From a virus, in the IMG/VR virus record IMGVR_UViG_3300008107_001271, positions 1-27,539 of that record: DNA of 27,539 nucleotides. One strand, given 5' to 3'. This document shows, piece by piece, positions 14,979 through 21,936 of the stretch. The translations under genes and the position numbers were made by a program. Position 1 is the stretch's first letter, and each line of letters starts with the position of its first letter. The notes beneath the pieces are model-generated. The model did not search any database. It was given only the letters and a program-made list of their open reading frames with translations, and was not told the origin of the DNA.

Positions 14979-15383
14979 TTAGTTGTAATACTCCTGAACT
15001 TCCTTTGGAGTTGCTAATCTGAAGCCCTCCTCCTTATCAAAAATTTCTTGAGCATTTTCTTCTGTCATCGCAATGAAAGGATGCTCTTTTGTGAATGTGA
15101 ATCCAATAACGTCGTACCTGTAGTTTTCTCTAGTCATTCTAACTAGGACTGTGTTTTCTGGCTGAGCATCTGGATTAAATCTTGGAAGGATTTCTTCTGT
15201 ATCGGCAAACTCTTCTGCTGCCTCTTCAATATCCTTAACAGTCTTTTGATACACAGACCATGTGACTCCCTCTTCTGCAAGGGCGGCAACGATATCTGCC
15301 TTACTCTTAATTCCATCAGTGTCAACTGCAAAGTCCTCTGCAATTTTTCTGAGTTCTGCTACTTTCAATGTCTCAAATGACAT
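14979..15383 (-). CDS. Small head-region protein with SAP/Rho-N-like N-terminal domain
   Basis: This 134-residue acidic protein follows the capsid gene. Residues 4-38 (LKVAELRKIAEDFAVDTDG, then KSKADIVAALAEEG) match the helix-extended-loop-helix pattern of SAP, HeH/LEM or Rho N-terminal domains, which often bind nucleic acid. The remainder (VLVRMTRENYRYDVIGFTF, HPFIAMTEENAQEIFDKE) resembles short capsid-neighbour proteins whose role is unknown. It starts at an ATG with SD AAAGGAG, just downstream of an extended -10 promoter that begins a new operon after the capsid terminator. It may be a head-completion or decoration protein; this is inferred only from position. Confidence 0.7.
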   Translation of the reverse strand: MSFETLKVAELRKIAEDFAVDTDGIKSKADIVAALAEEGVTWSVYQKTVKDIEEAAEEFADTEEILPRFNPDAQPENTVLVRMTRENYRYDVIGFTFTKEHPFIAMTEENAQEIFDKEEGFRLATPKEVQEYYN

Positions 15384-15408
15384 ATTATCTCCTTTGTTAG
15401 GTTCTTTA

Positions 15409-15437
15409 ATTATAGCATTGTTAAATTAAAATGAAAA
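15409..15437 (-). promoter_or_regulatory. Extended -10 promoter for the neck operon
   Basis: TGCTATAAT on the minus strand (TATAAT 15409-15414, TG 15416-15417) is a perfect extended -10. TTTTCA (15432-15437), 17 nt upstream, is a weak -35 that lies inside the terminator U-tract. The start would be near 15402, leaving a leader of about 18 nt with SD AAAGGAG before the ATG at 15383. Confidence 0.6.
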
Positions 15438-15459
15438 GCCCCCAAAATTAATTGGGGGC
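15428..15459 (-). terminator. Rho-independent terminator after the major capsid gene
   Basis: On the minus strand an 8-bp stem GCCCCCAA/TTGGGGGC with a 6-nt loop is followed by TTTTCATTTT. It lies about 26 bases after the capsid stop. A second C-run just upstream (CCCCC at 15465-15469) could compete for pairing with the same G-run, giving an alternative fold. Confidence 0.9.
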
Positions 15460-15484
15460 CTTTCGGGGGTTAATTCTTAATTAA

Positions 15485-16534
15485 TTAAGAAGCAACCTTA
15501 ACGTTCTTTACGACTACCCAAGCATCTGCCTGCTCGATCTGGACGCCAACACGAGTATACATTGTGTACTCAATTGAGTCCTTACGTGGCCAGAAGAATC
15601 GGTAAACAGTTACATCACGCTTGACACCAATAACTACGTTATTTGGGAATGACAAGTGGATATCTCCGTGTGATCCTGTTGGAGTTGTGTAATCTCCAGT
15701 TTGTGTCTCATTAAGAAGTGGTACTTCAACAATCGGAATACCGAATGCGAATGGTGCCACATATCCTGCTGGTCCACCTAGAGGTGCGACTCCGCCACGG
15801 ATTACGCTTGATGCGATGTCCTGTGGGATAGTCTGGTTTGTTCCAATGCTGTTAGCATATAGGAAATCCTGAATCAAGTTTGATCCAGCAAGGAAGCGAA
15901 GGTCTCCACGACGTTGCTTGTACTTACGTGGCATAGCCTTAAGCGCCTTGTTGAATACTTCACGAGATACTGCGGCTCCAGCTGCGTCTACGACACGACC
16001 TGATGCCTTTGCCTTCTTTACAACACCATCAAATGACTTGTATAGTGCATCTGTGGTTAGAGCTGTATTTCCATTGAGGATTACATCTTCAATGTCATTA
16101 CCTGCTTGTGTCGCCATCAAACGTGCAATGTGATCTTCAAGATCTGCACCTTCGATGTTATCTTCTAGTGACTCTGTTGAGAGCTCCCAGTCCATGCGTA
16201 GTTTCTTTGTTGTTAGAGAAATTTTTGAGAAAGTAACAGCGTTATTTGCTGCTGTGTCGTCACCTTCGGTTGCAAGCTTCATAAGCTTCTCACCAACGGA
16301 CATACGATCAATCTCGGCTGTGTCTGACTTCATACGTACTGTACGTGCGACCTTACCAATTACGGTTGCGTCGAACATATAGTCAAGGAATCGAGCAGAC
16401 TGTTCTGGGTTAAGAAGACCACCATTGCCAGCTTCGCTAGCTCTGTGTACTCCTGTGCCCCCAGTTGTTGAAGCGAATGTGCCAGTGGCAGTTGTGCCAG
16501 CTGCAATTGCTTTTTCTAATGTTTCATTGCTCAT
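15485..16534 (-). CDS. Major capsid protein (HK97 fold)
   Basis: This 349-residue protein directly follows the protease/scaffold region. Features fit an HK97-type capsid: a short polar N-terminus, NPEQSARFLDYMFDAT leading to an N-arm/E-loop region (RMSVGEKLMKLATEGDD), helix DLEDHIARLMATQAGNDIED with the following VILNGN motif, the A-domain stretch SREVFNKALKAMPRKY with LRFLAGSN, and a final strand region HLSFPNNVVIGVKRDVTVY. There is no large N-terminal delta domain, in line with a separate scaffold. SD AAGGTAGG precedes the ATG. Codon use is strongly biased to CGT/CGC for Arg, unlike the AGA-rich tape measure, as expected for high expression. A terminator follows at once. Confidence 0.93.
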   Translation of the reverse strand: MSNETLEKAIAAGTTATGTFASTTGGTGVHRASEAGNGGLLNPEQSARFLDYMFDATVIGKVARTVRMKSDTAEIDRMSVGEKLMKLATEGDDTAANNAVTFSKISLTTKKLRMDWELSTESLEDNIEGADLEDHIARLMATQAGNDIEDVILNGNTALTTDALYKSFDGVVKKAKASGRVVDAAGAAVSREVFNKALKAMPRKYKQRRGDLRFLAGSNLIQDFLYANSIGTNQTIPQDIASSVIRGGVAPLGGPAGYVAPFAFGIPIVEVPLLNETQTGDYTTPTGSHGDIHLSFPNNVVIGVKRDVTVYRFFWPRKDSIEYTMYTRVGVQIEQADAWVVVKNVKVAS

Positions 16535-16550
16535 TTATTTTATACCTACC

Positions 16551-16986
16551 TTAGTTAAATATTTCATTCACGGAACCGAGGAAAGAACCGTTCCACTTTG
16601 ATTTTTTGATTGTTACTTCCTCTGATCGGCCAAGATCAGAAGACTTCTTAATTGCAGTCTCGGATTCTACTGCATCGACACGCTTTTGTACACTATCAAT
16701 CGTGTTCTTGATATCATTTACAGCGCTTGAAAGTGCTGTGTGTTGTTCTGCCAACTCTGAGATGCGAACATCTACGCTCTTGCTAAAGGTTTCAACAGTT
16801 TCTTTAATTGCTGTAACCTGTGATGCATTTGCTTCTGATGCTTTACCTAGAGTTTCTGAGAAAAAGCCTTTTAGATCGCCTAACATCTTCGCAAAATCAG
16901 GTTCATCAACCTTATCTTCTGATACTTCGGCTGCTTTTTCCAGAGTTTCGGCAGGAACGTCCTACGTTTTCTGTGTTTTCTGACAT
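16551..16986 (-). CDS. Capsid scaffolding protein, nested in the protease 3' end, with a one-base frame break
   Basis: The coding signal starts at ATG 16984-16986 behind a near-perfect SD. It reads MSENTENV and then must skip one base at GG (16961-16962) to continue as DVPAETLEKAAEVSEDKV, EPDFAKMLGDLKGFF and on to the stop at 16551. With the skip the product is about 144 residues: acidic, soluble, with a long coiled coil (QVTAIKETVETFSKSVDV, then NDIKNTIDSVQKRVDAVE), typical of scaffolds between protease and capsid. Without the skip, the only ATG in the downstream frame is at 16884-16886 and has no SD, giving a 111-residue fragment. Scaffold identity is inferred from position, composition and predicted coiled coil. 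The frame break may be a sequencing error, a mutation or recoding. Confidence 0.7.
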
Positions 16987-17775
16987 TTCATTACCTCCTT
17001 CTGCGTTTGCCTGTTTTGCAATTTTTTGTGTTTCAGGCAACGTAAATCTTGATTGCTTATGTGCATCAAGAATCTTATCTATCTCTTTTGCTTTGTTAAC
17101 ATCTGAACTCTCAACCCAACCAATTAGTGTTGTTGGCTTGCCAGATACTGGCGAGTCATATGTTTTATCTGTTGAGATAAAAACAGAATCACTGTCTTCA
17201 CAGTAAAATATATTTTCGGTTACAACTCCAACAGCAATACCTTTTGCTATAAGTTGTCCGTTTACTTTCTGTATAGAAAGAATGTTGCATAATTCATTTG
17301 CTGGTGAATCAACAACTGAAAGTTCGATTAGATCGTATCCCTTGATAAAGCGAACAGATTTACCTGTAGCCTTATTAACTTCGTTATCTGATTCTGAAAT
17401 CTTTCCGCCGATTGAAAATCCTTGCAATGTTCCGTCTAAAATCTTTTCCCAGGTGTCCTGAGCGCCCTTTGAAATGTATGCGTCTACATAAACTCCGTTA
17501 TAAAATTCTTTTGACTTTGGGTCATAAAAAGTTTCTGGCTTAAAGGAAACCATTTTGCCAACTGCGTTTGATCCATGCATCTCACGGATGTTACCTCTGA
17601 AGCTTTCAAATGCCTTTAGGCTTGCCTCTGCGGTTACAACATCTCCTGTTTGATCTACGTTATCAAGCGTAGCAAATCCAGATACCGTTCTCTTTTCACG
17701 GTTAACTTTAGTAAAAGGAACCGATAAAACAATATCATTTCCATGGCTAGTCCACAAAGACTTTTCAATGTTCAT
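16912..17775 (-). CDS. Prohead (capsid maturation) protease, XkdF/S78-like
   Basis: This 287-residue protein lies between portal and scaffold. The protease part (about 1-175) has the S78/U35-type pattern: VSGFATLDNVDQTGDVV near 31-47, a catalytic His in REMHGSNAVGKM (H67), GFSIGG at 120-124, and the Ser motif IELSVVDSPAN with S153. Such proteases cleave scaffold and capsid N-termini during head maturation. A second part (about 175-260) is beta-rich and of unknown role (FYCEDSDSVFISTDKTY, TTLIGWVES). The last 24 residues, after the internal scaffold start, are Arg/Ser-rich and out of character, caused by the one-base frame change at 16961-16962. Restoring the frame would fuse protease and scaffold in one frame, as in lambda C/Nu3. 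No SD precedes the ATG; an AT-rich TATAAA lies just upstream. Confidence 0.85.
   Translation of the reverse strand: MNIEKSLWTSHGNDIVLSVPFTKVNREKRTVSGFATLDNVDQTGDVVTAEASLKAFESFRGNIREMHGSNAVGKMVSFKPETFYDPKSKEFYNGVYVDAYISKGAQDTWEKILDGTLQGFSIGGKISESDNEVNKATGKSVRFIKGYDLIELSVVDSPANELCNILSIQKVNGQLIAKGIAVGVVTENIFYCEDSDSVFISTDKTYDSPVSGKPTTLIGWVESSDVNKAKEIDKILDAHKQSRFTLPETQKIAKQANAEGGNEMSENTENVGRSCRNSGKSSRSIRR
16993..17000 (-). promoter_or_regulatory. Internal ribosome binding site for the nested scaffold start
   Basis: AAGGAGGT lies 7 nt (6 after the final T) before the in-frame ATG at 16984-16986, within the 3' end of the protease gene. It is one of the best SD sites in the window and marks an internal translation start. 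Confidence 0.8.
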
Positions 17776-17832
17776 ATGCTTAATTTTATAGTGTTATACA
17801 ATATAAAGCAAATAACAGTTGAGTAGACTTAG

Positions 17833-19266
17833 TCAACCTGACTTCCGTCGCCTTTTGCATTTCTGCCTTCTCCAGATATATCTAATTACCTGCATTCTTA
17901 AATATCTTTCATCGATTTTAGACTGGGTGTCTTCGTCGGTTAGAGTTAATTCATTAAATTTAAGAGATAGGGCATCTGTTTTTTCATCAAATATTAGATT
18001 AATCTTTTTCTCTAAAATCATTTGAGCTGGTCTGCATACTTGCTCTTTAAATGTTTTATCGGCATCTCTTGCTACCGCTAAATTAACTCCTTCTGGAGTT
18101 CCGATTTTATTAATTGGGACTCTATGGGCCAATAGGATTTCGTCTCTATTTGATTTACGGTATTTCTCAAATGAGCCTTCTTGATTACCCGCCTCAATTG
18201 GTTCCATTTTAAATTCAACCTTTGAGTCTGCGCTGTCGGCTGGTAGGGGAACATAAAGCGATCTATGGTTCTTACCCTTTAATCCGACCTGGAAAAACTC
18301 AAGTAATTTACGCTCTGACTCTGGAGAAAGCTTTGCTCCCTTAACAGTAATAATATATCGTGGGACTGCTTTGTTCTCAAAGTAATCTAGGTTATATCTT
18401 CCAGACAACTCGTTACCCGCAAGTGCAACCTGAGCTGCAACAATATCTGGGGTTCCGTAATAGTTGTTCATCGGGGTATACTTCTTTAAATGAATAATTT
18501 CGTTTGGACGGTCTTCTTGTCCTGCAATTGGATTCTCTGTTTGTGTATCTCCGAAGTTATTAAAGAACACAGCCTTGCCATAAAGTAGTTGAACAAACCC
18601 ATCTCTTAGTCTACGAACACGCATTGTCTTTGCTGGGATATGCCCAATGTATCCAATGTTTCCGCCAACTGTTCTGCCAACTTCGATATATCCATTACCT
18701 GTTGCTTCTAAGTCTGTGTATACCTTGATCAATGTCTGTGTAAATGTGTCTTCATCGTTTGTTGAATCTAGCCAGGCGTGTAGATCTTGACGCAATTTGT
18801 TAAGTTTTCTACGGGCTCTTTCAAGCTGCTTGTCATCTGTGATTGAATCAAACGCATCATTTGTTTTCTTTGTCTCTACAAAGTCATAGCCTAGGCCGAC
18901 AATGTTTGCCACTTTTGCATTAATTGCTGCATAGTTGTATGTTGAAATTTCATATACCTTTGATAGGTATTCTAAATTGTATGGTGGCTCTATGAGGTCA
19001 AACATAGCATATCCACTAATTGCTTGTGCAAGTAGATTTTGCTGTGTGCCTGTTTCTTCAACGCCTGTAAATGCTTTTGAGAACTCTCTATTTATTCTAC
19101 GCTTAAATGCGGAACCTAGTCCTCTTACCTTTTTTAAATCTTCAAGTCCCATTGAGAATGGATCATTTGAGCTTTTCTCATCTTTTTTAAATGAGAACCA
19201 ATCTGCTGTATTAGATATATCTACAATATTCTCTGAGTTATCTTCATTAAGAAATTCTACGGTCAT
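17833..19266 (-). CDS. Portal protein (PBSX/HK97-like family)
   Basis: This 477-residue protein overlaps the preceding gene by ATGA. Landmarks of PBSX-like portals are an N-terminal Pro/Tyr segment (DLIEPPYNLEYLSKVYEIS), the GNGYIEVGR and YIGHIPAKTMRV strands, EIIHLKKYTPMNNYYGTPDI (the wing/stem hinge seen in most portals), YFENKAVPRYIITVKG, the 'NRDEILLAHRVPINKIG' tunnel-loop region, and the C-terminal helix QVCRPAQMILEKKIN. Twelve copies form the vertex for DNA packaging and head-tail joining. The last 16 residues (IRYIWRRQKCKRRRKSG) are unusually basic. The +1 frame over the same bases reads LDISGEGRNAKGDGSQVD and then stops, more like a portal tail, so the 3' end may contain an indel. Confidence 0.92.
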   Translation of the reverse strand: MTVEFLNEDNSENIVDISNTADWFSFKKDEKSSNDPFSMGLEDLKKVRGLGSAFKRRINREFSKAFTGVEETGTQQNLLAQAISGYAMFDLIEPPYNLEYLSKVYEISTYNYAAINAKVANIVGLGYDFVETKKTNDAFDSITDDKQLERARRKLNKLRQDLHAWLDSTNDEDTFTQTLIKVYTDLEATGNGYIEVGRTVGGNIGYIGHIPAKTMRVRRLRDGFVQLLYGKAVFFNNFGDTQTENPIAGQEDRPNEIIHLKKYTPMNNYYGTPDIVAAQVALAGNELSGRYNLDYFENKAVPRYIITVKGAKLSPESERKLLEFFQVGLKGKNHRSLYVPLPADSADSKVEFKMEPIEAGNQEGSFEKYRKSNRDEILLAHRVPINKIGTPEGVNLAVARDADKTFKEQVCRPAQMILEKKINLIFDEKTDALSLKFNELTLTDEDTQSKIDERYLRMQVIRYIWRRQKCKRRRKSG

Positions 19267-19610
19267 CTTAGTCCACCCAACTTTTTCATTTCGTCTTTAT
19301 AGTTTCCAATGTCCAGAGGGTCTGGAACTAGTCCCCATTTAAGTCTTGATTCTTGCTCTTGAAATTCTTCGTCTGTAATTTTGCGTCTTGCTGAAAGAAA
19401 TTTAGGCCCGCCCTCATATATACCAAATGAGCGAACTTCTCTAGCCAAAGCATCGATTCTGGATCTATTTCCTTTTTTGGACGTGACTGAAAGAAAGTTC
19501 CCATCGTCATCCCCAATCCATCTGCCATCTGGCATTTCCCAGACGTAGATTCCTAGTGTGCTTTCTTCTTCAAGTACGTTGTACTTAGGGTTATTCATAT
19601 CCATAGACAT
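19263..19610 (-). CDS. Unknown small protein upstream of the portal
   Basis: This 115-residue charged protein has its stop overlapping the portal ATG. It contains GIYVWEMPDGRWIGDDDGNF (an exposed WxMPDGRWIGD motif), a helix RIDALAREVRSFGI, and ITDEEFQEQESRLKWGLVPD near the C-terminus. No family was recognised. It sits where terminase or head-vertex genes are usually found and is tightly coupled to the portal, so a head-assembly or packaging accessory role is plausible but unproven. There is no SD before ATG 19608-19610. TATGAT preceded by TGG lies 2 bases upstream, so it may be expressed from a nearly leaderless transcript, with Met3 or Met5 also possible starts. Confidence 0.7.
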   Translation of the reverse strand: MSMDMNNPKYNVLEEESTLGIYVWEMPDGRWIGDDDGNFLSVTSKKGNRSRIDALAREVRSFGIYEGGPKFLSARRKITDEEFQEQESRLKWGLVPDPLDIGNYKDEMKKLGGLR

Positions 19611-19666
19611 AAATCATACCATTATTCTGTGTTAAAGTCCAGAGATTGTACGCTGGATGGACAAAA

Positions 19667-21466
19667 TTAAATACTTACTGACTCTGGCTCTACCACTGTG
19701 ATGAAAAAAGGAGTAGAACTGTCACCGAGAGATGACTCTGAAATGCTGAAAGATGTATCCGATATTAGATTAATTGTATTTCCTGTATATAGCAAGTGAT
19801 GGTTTAATATACTATTTACAGATAGGGCGTTTTCGTATATAGCCACATTATTATACATATGGCCTAGCCCTGACTTAGAGTCATTCTGGTTCTGATTAAA
19901 TTTAATACTTGTAGCCGCCGCCGTAAAATTGATCACAATATGATGCGGGTTATTGACTGAAAGGAAGTCCCAGACATTTGTCTCAGATGTCCTATTTATA
20001 CCATTTACATATATTGAAGATATTCCAGTCTTTGTAATGGCTCCTGCCGAGTTCCACTCATATATTTGAGATGCCCCAGAAACTAGAACATTTTGATTAT
20101 ACTGGGGGGTAAATATAAGCTCAACAGATCTAACGCTTGGGATGCTGTTTAAAGAAAATCCGTGGCCATTATACATAATTAAACCGTTGTTTCGATTGTA
20201 AGACAAGGTTTTGCTATTTACTTTAGGCAATGCATAATCATAAGAGGAAGATGCATAATATCCAGAGTTGTCGCTGTAGAAATTCTTTGAATTATAGAAT
20301 GCAATATCTAAAGAAGTTAAAATAGGAAGATATCTAGAAGAGTCGTCTGATGACAACGTTACTCTTAAATAAAGAATGTCTGAAACTTGATTATCGTTTT
20401 TATTAAAATAAGGTAGTGGTGATCCATTTACACATGTTTGCCATGTGACATTATTTATACTTGCTTCTACCAAAATACCCTTTACGTCATTTTCCCAGTG
20501 TATCTGTGAAGTTGTAATTCCTAAATAATTTGGAACAATAAAATGATCGGTAAATGAGAAAGATTTAGCTCCCGTTGATTCTGGTATATATACATAAGAT
20601 TGATCGCTTGATAAATACTCTGCACTTATATTTAATTCTTCCCACAATTTTGATACTGGGTAGGTATATGAAAATCTACGCTGCATAGATTCGGTATTCA
20701 TGCTAAACAAGTATCCTGCATCTATTGATACAATTTGAGATATATTTACTTCTTTAATTCCTTCATTGTAATGATTTAGTATCTGCGTATTTGATAATGC
20801 ATATCTATAAAATGCTACTGAATCTATTACAAGTCTGCCTGTGCATGGACCAGTTTTAAATGTAGCCAGCTCGTTAGAGAATTGATATGAAGTCAAAGAC
20901 AAGGTATCTACAATAGATCCGTTTACATATAGAGATAATAGGTTGCTTTGAAATATACCTACAACGTGTATTGCTTGAGCATTTGATACAGTATGCTCTA
21001 CTTTATTTGTACCAACCTTAAATATGATATTTCCATTTTCATAGAATATACCCGTATTAATTGAAGGATCTCCAACAATAGTTGCGCTTACATTGTTTGC
21101 AGGTAATGCACACCATGCCTCTATAGAGAATGAATTATCTTTATAGTATTTAGTTGCTATACCTTTTGGCTCATAGTATATTTCTGTAAGACTAGATACT
21201 TCTGTTCCTCTAATCCCGCCCGATACTAATGGCATTAATTGTTTTATGGATGCATTAGATGCAAAGCCGTTATTAAGGCTTCCTGAGTAGTCATAAACTG
21301 GCATTCCATTTATATCTGCATATGTCAATCCACTATCAAGCAAAGCCTGATAAGTAGGGTATTGAGATAGTAGTGCTACATAATCATCAATTGACCCAGA
21401 CTGAACTTCATCAAGTAAATAGAATGAGTTTGGAAAGTCATTTAGAACTGTATTTTTATATGACAT
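19667..21466 (-). CDS. LamG/concanavalin-A-like lectin-fold structural protein
   Basis: This 599-residue protein starts at an ATG with SD AGGAGG. Residues about 1-60 form an N-terminal segment (LNDFPNSFYLLDEVQSGSI) often found in phage LamG proteins. A first LamG-type jelly-roll spans about 95-235 (SFSIEAWCALPANN, HVVGIFQSNLLSLYVNGSIV, IDSVAFYRYALSNTQILNHY). A central beta-rich region is at about 250-420. A second LamG-like domain spans about 440-575 (SVELIFTPQYNQ, HHIVINFTAAATSIKFNQ, YNNVAIYENALSVNSILNHH). Such domains usually bind sugars or decorate fibres and capsids, so this is probably an adhesin or head/tail decoration protein. Its place just before the portal leaves open a capsid-fibre role. 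The following 56 bases hold only the approach to the next gene. Confidence 0.82.
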   Translation of the reverse strand: MSYKNTVLNDFPNSFYLLDEVQSGSIDDYVALLSQYPTYQALLDSGLTYADINGMPVYDYSGSLNNGFASNASIKQLMPLVSGGIRGTEVSSLTEIYYEPKGIATKYYKDNSFSIEAWCALPANNVSATIVGDPSINTGIFYENGNIIFKVGTNKVEHTVSNAQAIHVVGIFQSNLLSLYVNGSIVDTLSLTSYQFSNELATFKTGPCTGRLVIDSVAFYRYALSNTQILNHYNEGIKEVNISQIVSIDAGYLFSMNTESMQRRFSYTYPVSKLWEELNISAEYLSSDQSYVYIPESTGAKSFSFTDHFIVPNYLGITTSQIHWENDVKGILVEASINNVTWQTCVNGSPLPYFNKNDNQVSDILYLRVTLSSDDSSRYLPILTSLDIAFYNSKNFYSDNSGYYASSSYDYALPKVNSKTLSYNRNNGLIMYNGHGFSLNSIPSVRSVELIFTPQYNQNVLVSGASQIYEWNSAGAITKTGISSIYVNGINRTSETNVWDFLSVNNPHHIVINFTAAATSIKFNQNQNDSKSGLGHMYNNVAIYENALSVNSILNHHLLYTGNTINLISDTSFSISESSLGDSSTPFFITVVEPESVSI

Positions 21467-21483
21467 TCCTTCCTCCTATCTAA

Positions 21484-21681
21484 TTAAATTGCTGCTATTT
21501 GTGTTTGCTTTTCGGTAATTTTTGCTTGTAGGTCTGCAACTCTATCTGCGTCTGGCGCAAGCTTTGCATTTTCTACTATAATATCTACCTCTAGCGAATA
21601 CATCTGATACTCTAAATTGCGTTTAGCTGCAATTTTAATTTGAGCTTTTTCGTCATCTGTTAGCTGTGTATATGTTGTCAT
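21484..21681 (-). CDS. Small helical protein preceding the LamG gene
   Basis: This 65-residue protein starts at an ATG behind a strong SD (AGGAGG, 6 nt upstream) and an extended -10 promoter. It is nearly all helical and heptad-like (YTQLTDDEKAQIKIAAKR, DRVADLQAKITEKQTQIAAI), with no membrane segment. No family was recognised. Short coiled-coil genes of this kind next to phage fibre genes are sometimes fibre chaperones or trimerisation partners. That is an inference from context only. Confidence 0.75.
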   Translation of the reverse strand: MTTYTQLTDDEKAQIKIAAKRNLEYQMYSLEVDIIVENAKLAPDADRVADLQAKITEKQTQIAAI

Positions 21682-21701
21682 TTTTTCCTCCTGTTATATT
21701 T

Positions 21702-21710
21702 ATTATATCA
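21702..21710 (-). promoter_or_regulatory. Extended -10 promoter before the small helical/LamG pair
   Basis: TGATATAAT on the minus strand (TATAAT 21702-21707, TGA 21708-21710) is a perfect extended -10 without a clear -35. The start would be near 21695, about 14 nt before the ATG at 21681, with the SD in between. Confidence 0.5.
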
Positions 21711-21733
21711 TTTAACCTTAATTATTCCCAGGG

Positions 21734-21928
21734 TTAAGGCCAAACCCCTCCTAGACTTTGTAGTTCCTCTAATAATGCTGATTTACTGGCATTACAATCT
21801 GGAAGTACTTCATCTAAAGAATACTTGTCTTTAAATAAATCTGCATGACTAATGTAAGAATCAATTTGTCCTTGAATATTATTTAATTTATTAATAATAA
21901 TTTTTATTTTTTCTTCATTGCTTATCAT
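21734..21928 (-). CDS. Small helical protein following the Ig/Fn3 adhesin
   Basis: The likely start is ATG 21926-21928, preceded by AGGAC about 7 nt upstream, giving 64 residues. An upstream in-frame ATG at 21967 would overlap the previous gene by 31 bases and lacks a better SD. The protein is helical (KIKIIINKLNNIQGQIDSYI, ASKSALLEELQSLGGVWP), with a DLFKDKYSLDEVLPDCN centre. No family was recognised. It follows a fibre-like gene, as do two other small genes of the cassette, so an accessory or chaperone role for the adhesin is possible. Confidence 0.72.
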   Translation of the reverse strand: MISNEEKIKIIINKLNNIQGQIDSYISHADLFKDKYSLDEVLPDCNASKSALLEELQSLGGVWP

Positions 21929-21936
21929 TATTTGTC

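Noticed and set aside
16551-16886. Scaffold starting at ATG 16886
   Set aside because: There is no SD, and plausible scaffold sequence extends upstream in the same frame to the one-base break, with a near-perfect SD at 16993-17000 before ATG 16986.
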